From positions 1-9,594 of the forward strand of contig JACQSW010000065.1 in NCBI GenBank assembly GCA_016211095.1: DNA of 9,594 nt, given 5' to 3'. Each line of letters begins with the position of its first letter. The stretch's first letter is position 1. Source of the stretch: Candidatus Woesearchaeota archaeon. GTDB lineage: Archaea; Nanobdellota; Nanobdellia; SCGC-AAA011-G17; GW2011-AR17. Made by a program: the position numbers and the translations under genes. A model generated the notes under the pieces. It ran no database searches, was not told the origin of the DNA, and worked only from the letters and a program-made list of their open reading frames with translations. Below are positions 5,200-9,594 of this stretch, piece by piece.

Positions 5200-6283
5200 C
5201 CTTACCCTCCTAATAGTCTTGTTAATAATCGTTGGAACTATTTATTATTTGGAGCGCAGCCGAGTTGAGCCGGGAGTGGTTGAGATAGCGCGCACATCAC
5301 AAACAATCCTTAAGGAAGGAAAATACCCCCAAGCCCCAGAAATTATTGGGATCGCTGGCTATATAAACACCGAAGAAGGGTTGAAGATAGCTGATTTGAG
5401 GGGAAAAGTCGTTCTAGTTGACTTCTGGACGTATACGTGCATCAACTGCCTAAGAACCCTACCTTACCTAACTGCTTGGGACAAAAAATATAGGGACAAA
5501 GGATTAGTTATCATCGGCGTTCACACACCAGAATTCGAATTCGAAAAAAAATATGAAAATGTCAAGGCAGCTGTTAAAAAATATGGCATCGAATACCCCG
5601 TTGTGCAGGACAATGATTACGCGACGTGGCGCGCTTACATGAACAGGTTTTGGCCGCACAAATACCTGATAGACTCGGAAGGCTACATAAGATATGACCA
5701 CATAGGGGAAGGTGCCTATGAGGAAACCGAACGAAAAATCCAAGAACTATTGTCAGAGATAAATGCCTCTGTTGAAGATATGGAAACAACTAAGCTTGAA
5801 GACAAAACCCCTCAACTCCCAATAACCCCCGAACTGTATGCTGGCTACGAATTTGCACTTAAAAGGGGGCAAGATATCGGCAACGAAGAAGGCATGCAGC
5901 CAGACAAGAAAACGCGTTACACCCTCCCTTCTAAAATTGAAGGCGGCACAATATATTTGGAAGGCGAATGGCAAAGCAATCCAGATGACCTAGAATTAAA
6001 ATGGGCAAATGGTGGATCAGTTGTCCTAGAATTTACCGCGAATTCCGTAAACATAGTAGCCGCATCCCCTGCCCAGCCCTTAAAGGTTGAAGTTTTTATT
6101 GACGGAAAATACATAAACAAGGAGCAAGCAGGCACCGACGTGCAGTTCGAAAAAGAAAAATCATTCACCACAATAAATGAACCCAGGCTTTACAATCTTG
6201 TTGACGGAAAATTCGGTACATACACTTTAAAAATTACAGCAAACTCTCCAGGGTTATCATTCAACGCGTTCACTTTTGGTTAG
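5186..6283 (+). CDS. DipZ-like anchored thioredoxin with C-terminal beta-rich domain
   Basis: The 365 residues start with a signal anchor (about 5-21). A TlpA/AhpC-type thioredoxin domain (about 48-195) follows, with DFWTYTCINCLRTLP (C85, C88) and the cis-proline segment WPHKYLID (P157). The motif WTYTCINC is the hallmark of the DipZ thioredoxin domain. After a linker, residues about 215-365 form a beta-rich domain (GGTIYLEGEW, VFIDGKY, YTLKITA) like the carbohydrate-binding-like module at the end of mycobacterial DipZ. In bacteria this protein is fused behind CcdA; here it is separate, starting inside the end of the permuted CcdA-like gene. It should accept electrons from that carrier outside the cell and reduce unknown surface thiols; a binding role for the C-terminal module is family knowledge, not shown here. 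Confidence 0.92.
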   Translation: MKKVNLTLLIVLLIIVGTIYYLERSRVEPGVVEIARTSQTILKEGKYPQAPEIIGIAGYINTEEGLKIADLRGKVVLVDFWTYTCINCLRTLPYLTAWDKKYRDKGLVIIGVHTPEFEFEKKYENVKAAVKKYGIEYPVVQDNDYATWRAYMNRFWPHKYLIDSEGYIRYDHIGEGAYEETERKIQELLSEINASVEDMETTKLEDKTPQLPITPELYAGYEFALKRGQDIGNEEGMQPDKKTRYTLPSKIEGGTIYLEGEWQSNPDDLELKWANGGSVVLEFTANSVNIVAASPAQPLKVEVFIDGKYINKEQAGTDVQFEKEKSFTTINEPRLYNLVDGKFGTYTLKITANSPGLSFNAFTFG

Positions 6284-6294
6284 AAAAATAACTA

Positions 6295-6301
6295 TTTTTT
6301 T
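6295..6301 (+). terminator. T-run terminator after the redox cluster
   Basis: Seven T's lie 12 bases after the stop of the DipZ-like gene and ahead of a promoter-like sequence, a typical archaeal terminator position. Confidence 0.5.
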
Positions 6302-6335
6302 AACAGAATAAAGGCACAATATTTCAAAGAGAAAA

Positions 6336-6343
6336 GCATATAA
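6336..6343 (+). promoter_or_regulatory. Putative TATA box of a leaderless transcript
   Basis: GCATATAA, preceded by a purine-rich GAGAAAA that could serve as BRE, is centred about 27 bases before ATG 6368. No Shine-Dalgarno site precedes that ATG. This spacing predicts that transcription starts at or within a few bases of the start codon. Confidence 0.5.
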
Positions 6344-6367
6344 CCTCACGAAATTGATTATAACAAG

Positions 6368-6874
6368 ATGGAAATAGGAGCGTCCACAAATCTTTTGGCA
6401 TGGATAAGATTTGCAATCCAAACAGAAGAAAAAAGCTTAGCACTGTACACGGGCTTCCTTAAAAAATTAAAAAGCGCATACCCAAAGCAATTATTCAGAT
6501 TCCTGATAGGGGAAGAAAAAAAACACAAAAAAATATTAACCAGCCTATTACACAAAGTTGCAGAAGGCGATGAACAAAAACTAAAAACAAGCATAACGGC
6601 CTTTAAAAAATTACCAATAAAAAACCCGATGTTCAACAAAAAAGATGCGCTAAAATTCGGGGAAAAAAACGCAGAGCTAACAACAATACTTAACATGGCT
6701 ATAAATTTCGAAAAATTCGGCGTCAAACTCTACGCAAAAATTGAAAAAAAACAAAAAAACAAAGAAATAAAGTCTTTGTTCAAAAATCTTGCCGCGCAAG
6801 AAATGAACCACAAAAAAATAATAGAGCAATTCGGGTTAACATTGCTCAAAATAGGATTTCCCATAAAAAGATGA
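6368..6874 (+). CDS. Ferritin-like (rubrerythrin-type) di-iron protein
   Basis: The 168-residue, mostly helical, lysine-rich protein carries the full ferritin-like iron-ligand pattern: a Glu in helix one (E20 or E21, TEEKSLALY), ExxH in helix two (E50, H53 in GEEKKHKKIL), Glu in helix three (E115 in NFEKFGVKLY) and ExxH in helix four (E145, H148 in AAQEMNHKKI). This is the erythrin/rubrerythrin arrangement. It lacks the rubredoxin-like CxxC domain of full rubrerythrins, and no signal or membrane helix is seen, so it should be cytoplasmic. Such proteins reduce peroxide or handle iron; which applies here cannot be told. Its own promoter appears to lie just upstream, giving a leaderless message. 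Its stop overlaps the lgt start as ATGA, so the two are co-transcribed although their functions are not obviously linked. Confidence 0.85.
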   Translation: MEIGASTNLLAWIRFAIQTEEKSLALYTGFLKKLKSAYPKQLFRFLIGEEKKHKKILTSLLHKVAEGDEQKLKTSITAFKKLPIKNPMFNKKDALKFGEKNAELTTILNMAINFEKFGVKLYAKIEKKQKNKEIKSLFKNLAAQEMNHKKIIEQFGLTLLKIGFPIKR

Positions 6875-7632
6875 TTCCGTACAAAATTATACACGCAATA
6901 GATTTAGGATTTATAAAAATCCAGCCATGGGGGATAATGGTTGCCATAGGCATACTAATCTCTTCTTTATGGCTAATGCGTCAAGCCAAAAAAGAAAACT
7001 TCGACGAAAACAAATTAGTTGACCTAATCCTCATAAGCGTCGTGTTAGGATTCGTTTTTGCCAGGATATTCGAATTAGCATTCTACATGGACACATCAAC
7101 AATAGCTTTTATTGATTACTTCAAAATTTGGGAGGGAGGCCTATCATTCCTAGGTGGGCTCATAGGCGCATTCATAGGCTTTGTTTGGTATGTGAAGAAA
7201 CACAAAATCAACTTTTGGAAAACAGCAGATTTATTCACGCCAGCATTAGCGCTAGGATTATCAATAAGCAGGATAGGATGCTACATCACAGGGCTGCACA
7301 TAGGAAAAATAACAACCTCCATATTAGGGGTAATGATAGATGGGCAGATTAGGCACCAAACCGCTCTCTACGAAATAATCTACGCCTTCATAATATTCTT
7401 GATATTGCTCAAGCTCAAAACAAAAAAATTATTTGAAGGGGCACTTTTCTTAGCCTTCCTCGCACTTTACAGCGTCGCAAGATTCACTAACGACTTCCTA
7501 AGAGTAGACCCCACGTATTTCGGGTTAACTCCAACGCAATACGGCTTAATACTAACTTTCATTTTAGCCATTTTCTTTGCTCACAAAAAAACAAGCGGCT
7601 TCAAAAAAATACGAGCCTACTTCTTCTACTAA
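6871..7632 (+). CDS. lgt: Lgt-like prolipoprotein diacylglyceryl transferase, divergent archaeal type
   Basis: The 253-residue multi-helix membrane protein follows the Lgt plan. It has the N-terminal IQPWGIMVAIG helix, KIWEGGLSFLGGLIG (about 85-99), ADLFTPALALGLSISRIGCYITG (119-141) and ARFTNDFLRVDP (203-214). The family transfers a diacylglyceryl group from a membrane phospholipid to the lipobox cysteine of exported proteins, at the outer membrane leaflet. The key arginines appear kept (R134 in SRIG; R204 and R211). Several residues important in E. coli Lgt are not: the His of SFHGGL is L95, the Asn of RxGN is C137, and the Tyr after the first-helix Trp position is Trp (W20). These could reflect ether-lipid substrate or altered chemistry. 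Lipobox proteins at 1059-1181 and 3088-3444 are plausible substrates. It follows the ferritin-like gene by ATGA overlap. Confidence 0.88.
   Translation: MIPYKIIHAIDLGFIKIQPWGIMVAIGILISSLWLMRQAKKENFDENKLVDLILISVVLGFVFARIFELAFYMDTSTIAFIDYFKIWEGGLSFLGGLIGAFIGFVWYVKKHKINFWKTADLFTPALALGLSISRIGCYITGLHIGKITTSILGVMIDGQIRHQTALYEIIYAFIIFLILLKLKTKKLFEGALFLAFLALYSVARFTNDFLRVDPTYFGLTPTQYGLILTFILAIFFAHKKTSGFKKIRAYFFY
7585..7609 (-). terminator. Possible minus-strand terminator for rtcB inside the end of lgt
   Basis: Two runs of seven A's on the plus strand (7585-7591, 7603-7609) read as T-runs on the minus strand about 50-70 bases after the rtcB stop. They could end the rtcB message within the lgt coding region. 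They also simply encode lysines, so this is weak. Confidence 0.25.
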
Positions 7633-7637
7633 ACAAC

Positions 7638-7645
7638 TTTTTTTT
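7638..7645 (+). terminator. T-run terminator after lgt
   Basis: Eight T's start 6 bases after the lgt stop, in the 24-base gap before the convergent rtcB end. Confidence 0.55.
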
Positions 7646-7656
7646 GCCCTGTAGAA

Positions 7657-9594
7657 TTAGCCTTTCATTACAGCGAGCGGTTTTAGCCGGGCAACCATAT
7701 TACCTATTTTCAAAGTGTGGCTTACCCTTATAACTTCATCAATATCCTTGTAAGCTTCCGGCATCTCCTCTGCAACTCCAGACATCGAAACGCCTTTCAC
7801 TTCTATACCTTTTAATGCTAAATCTTTAACTACTTGGTCTCCCCTCTTACACCTTAAAGCTTGATGCCGCGACATTACTCGGCCTGCCCCGTGACACGTT
7901 GAGCTAAAAGAAACATCCTCTGCTTCGTTAGTTCCAACTAGCAAGTATGAAGAGGTTCCCATAGTGCCAGGGATTAATACTGGTTGGCCTATTTTTTTGT
8001 AAACTTCTGGTAAGTCTTCCATTCCTGGGCCGAATGACCGACTCGCCCCTTTCCGATGAATGCAAACCTTTCTAAACTCGCCATCAATTTTGTGTTTTTC
8101 AAATTTTGCAGTGTTATGTGTTTGATCATATACCTGCCTCATCCCTTCTGAAGTGCCCATTACTTTTTTAAAAACGTCCCTTGTCCAGTGCGCTATCATT
8201 TGCCTATTGCAGAACGCGTAGTTAACCGCTGCGCACATAGCCTTGTAATACTTTTCCCCTAAATCCGAATTTATCGGCGCATTAATAAGCTCCCTATCAG
8301 CGAGGTCTTTGTAGCCGTATTCATCTTCCATTAATTTGATGTAATCCGAGGCTAATTGATGCCCTAAGCCTCTAGAACCACAATTTCCAGTAACAAAACT
8401 ATCAGCAATAAAATTATGATCTTTATGTTGCACTGTAAAATCATAAACATAACCTTTGTAATTTTTAATTTCTTCTTTAGATTCGATAATGTCCCACATA
8501 ATTGGGGTGGGTGGGTTTAATTTAAATGAACTTACAAAATCGTTAAATGGAATGATATCACTATGCCTAAATCTTTGGCTTGTTATAGATAATTTATTGA
8601 TAGATTTTTCCCTCAAAAGAGATTCTTTTTTTGTGCAATTATTTTCAAAGTCGAGATAATTTAAGGCATGTGATGCTAAAATTGTACGATCTTCACAATA
8701 CTCGTATCCAATTTTAGACCATAACTTAATTAAATTGTCTTTTTTAGAAGATATTTTTAATCTTAACTTTACTGTTCTTTCTCCACTTTTTGTTATAACC
8801 CCCTTTAACTCTAATATTCCTCCAATAGCTATATCAAACTCATCACATAATTTTTTAATCCCCCCTAAAAACTTATATCCATTTCCCTTTAGTCCCTCTA
8901 ATTTATTTATTGATAATAATGGGCTTCTAAACCTATAGACCTCTTTTTTTGGATTGCTTGGCTTACTTAGTTCTGCCCCAAAATAACCTGCTAAATACAA
9001 TCTTTTTAACCATAACGTGGTTTTAAATATCCATGAAGGCACTTCAAATTCTTTTTTACTCTTATTCCCAATTGGAGCACCTAAAGCACAGAAAAGTGCT
9101 GGCAATCCAATTGAAGTTACAACAATTTGATAACTTGTGCCTTCAATAATTCTTTTTTGATTATCTGTATAAGTAATATTACTTTTTGCATAACATTTAT
9201 ATGGCCCAGTAGCAAGGTAACCTAATTTCTGGATATCCTCTTTTATTTTTTCTAAATCTTTTGGTTTGCCTATAAATTTTAGAGTTAATCTATCCTTATT
9301 TTTCCCGAGCCATCCATCTCCAGTTAGAAAACCTAAAAGTTTAGTCAAAACGGGTAATAATTCCGAATTTAATCTTAACGGTAAAAGATTTCTTTTTTTT
9401 AGGTTTTCTATGACTCTTTCGCTTACGCCAAATATTTTTATATCTTTTTCATCAACTATAATCTTATCAGAAGGTTCTTCGTATTCAACCCCTTCGTAAC
9501 CTAGAATCGCAATTTTTTCATTTTTTTCAATTTCGTTTATTAATTTTAGGCTATTTTGGGTTAAAATTGGATGGTCATCCGTTGCGATTAACTC
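7657..9594 (-). CDS. rtcB: RNA-splicing ligase RtcB, partial, interrupted by an intein
   Basis: The gene is open across the whole minus strand from the right edge to TAA at 7657-7659; its N-extein and the start of the intein lie outside the window. The TTG at 9346-9348 that looks like a start is inside the intein and is not the real one. The C-extein is 241 residues (8382 down to 7660), beginning CGSRGLGHQ. It keeps the RtcB active site: THN (His codon 8116-8118), a manganese ligand in the family, and TCHGAGR (His codon 7891-7893), the guanylated histidine. RtcB joins tRNA halves after intron excision and repairs 2',3'-cyclic phosphate ends, using GTP and manganese. The protein is cytoplasmic and needs intein splicing to be active. 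It is convergent with lgt and has no evident link with the redox genes. Confidence 0.95.
   Translation of the reverse strand, partial: ELIATDDHPILTQNSLKLINEIEKNEKIAILGYEGVEYEEPSDKIIVDEKDIKIFGVSERVIENLKKRNLLPLRLNSELLPVLTKLLGFLTGDGWLGKNKDRLTLKFIGKPKDLEKIKEDIQKLGYLATGPYKCYAKSNITYTDNQKRIIEGTSYQIVVTSIGLPALFCALGAPIGNKSKKEFEVPSWIFKTTLWLKRLYLAGYFGAELSKPSNPKKEVYRFRSPLLSINKLEGLKGNGYKFLGGIKKLCDEFDIAIGGILELKGVITKSGERTVKLRLKISSKKDNLIKLWSKIGYEYCEDRTILASHALNYLDFENNCTKKESLLREKSINKLSITSQRFRHSDIIPFNDFVSSFKLNPPTPIMWDIIESKEEIKNYKGYVYDFTVQHKDHNFIADSFVTGNCGSRGLGHQLASDYIKLMEDEYGYKDLADRELINAPINSDLGEKYYKAMCAAVNYAFCNRQMIAHWTRDVFKKVMGTSEGMRQVYDQTHNTAKFEKHKIDGEFRKVCIHRKGASRSFGPGMEDLPEVYKKIGQPVLIPGTMGTSSYLLVGTNEAEDVSFSSTCHGAGRVMSRHQALRCKRGDQVVKDLALKGIEVKGVSMSGVAEEMPEAYKDIDEVIRVSHTLKIGNMVARLKPLAVMKG
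8383..9594 (-). mobile_element. Intein with LAGLIDADG homing endonuclease in RtcB (5' end off window)
   Basis: At least 404 in-frame residues separate the edge from the C-extein. In protein order: block B ATDDHPILT (9559-9585, His codon 9571-9573); the first LAGLIDADG helix LLGFLTGDG (Asp codon 9316-9318); the second, LYLAGYFGAE (Glu codon 8971-8973); block F YDFTVQHKDHNFIAD; and block G FVTGN followed by Cys+1 (8380-8382). Both catalytic acidic residues of the endonuclease are present, so it may still be active and able to home. The terminal Asn is kept but the usual preceding His is Gly. The insertion point is at the conserved GSRG loop of RtcB. The segment looks richer in A and T than the extein, which suits a mobile element of separate origin. 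The N-terminal splice residue is not in view. Confidence 0.93.

Noticed and set aside
9346..9348. TTG as the start of the minus-strand RtcB/intein frame
   Set aside because: The frame is open to the window edge and encodes intein block B (ATDDHPILT) upstream of it, so it is internal.
8735..9499. Plus-strand open frames opposite the intein
   Set aside because: They are shadows of the AT-rich intein frame, which has clear splicing and LAGLIDADG motifs.
1..9594. tRNA, rRNA, CRISPR array, insertion sequence or riboswitch
   Set aside because: No direct-repeat array, transposase, cloverleaf or rRNA-like stretch was seen on reading; gaps over 80 bases are rare, and none exceeds 300.

Overview
The window reads as a chromosomal segment of an AT-rich archaeon, most likely a DPANN-type lineage. 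The evidence is an RtcB ligase interrupted by an intein, short tightly packed genes, AGGAGGTGAT-like Shine-Dalgarno sites matching the archaeal 16S 3' end, T-run terminators, and a TATA-box promoter placed for a leaderless message. No rRNA, tRNA or other taxonomic marker is present, so the phylum is an inference.

Bases 2-6283 form a dense plus-strand cluster for thiol-redox chemistry outside the cell membrane. In order it encodes: a membrane-anchored Cys-rich protein ending in LPGMVGGC; a small Met/His-rich membrane protein; a 40-residue lipoprotein too short for most gene callers; a thioredoxin-fold protein with a degenerate active site, whose N-terminal part lies in another frame; and a 76-residue anchored protein ending in LPKMVGGC. 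After two T-runs come a membrane-anchored protein with three tandem thioredoxin-like CxxC domains, a lipoprotein thioredoxin of the VKOR-associated type (CPVC), a conventional CcdA, a second CcdA-like protein whose first helix has moved to the C-terminus (circular permutation), and a DipZ-like anchored thioredoxin (WTYTCINC) with a C-terminal beta-rich domain. The likely logic is that the two CcdA-type carriers pass electrons from the cytoplasm to the external thioredoxin domains, which keep the Cys-rich surface proteins reduced.

Bases 6284-7632 hold a terminator, a promoter and a second plus-strand unit: a ferritin-like di-iron protein overlapping an Lgt-like prolipoprotein diacylglyceryl transferase by ATGA. 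The Lgt fits the lipoprotein genes upstream, but it differs from bacterial Lgt at several key positions.

Bases 7657-9594 on the minus strand carry the C-terminal half of rtcB (RNA ligase) and most of an in-frame intein with a LAGLIDADG homing endonuclease. The gene runs off the right edge.

The strongest candidates for something undescribed are the permuted CcdA, the shared C-terminal LPxMVGGC signature with its matching anchors, the triple-thioredoxin protein, the monothiol paralogue and the divergent Lgt.
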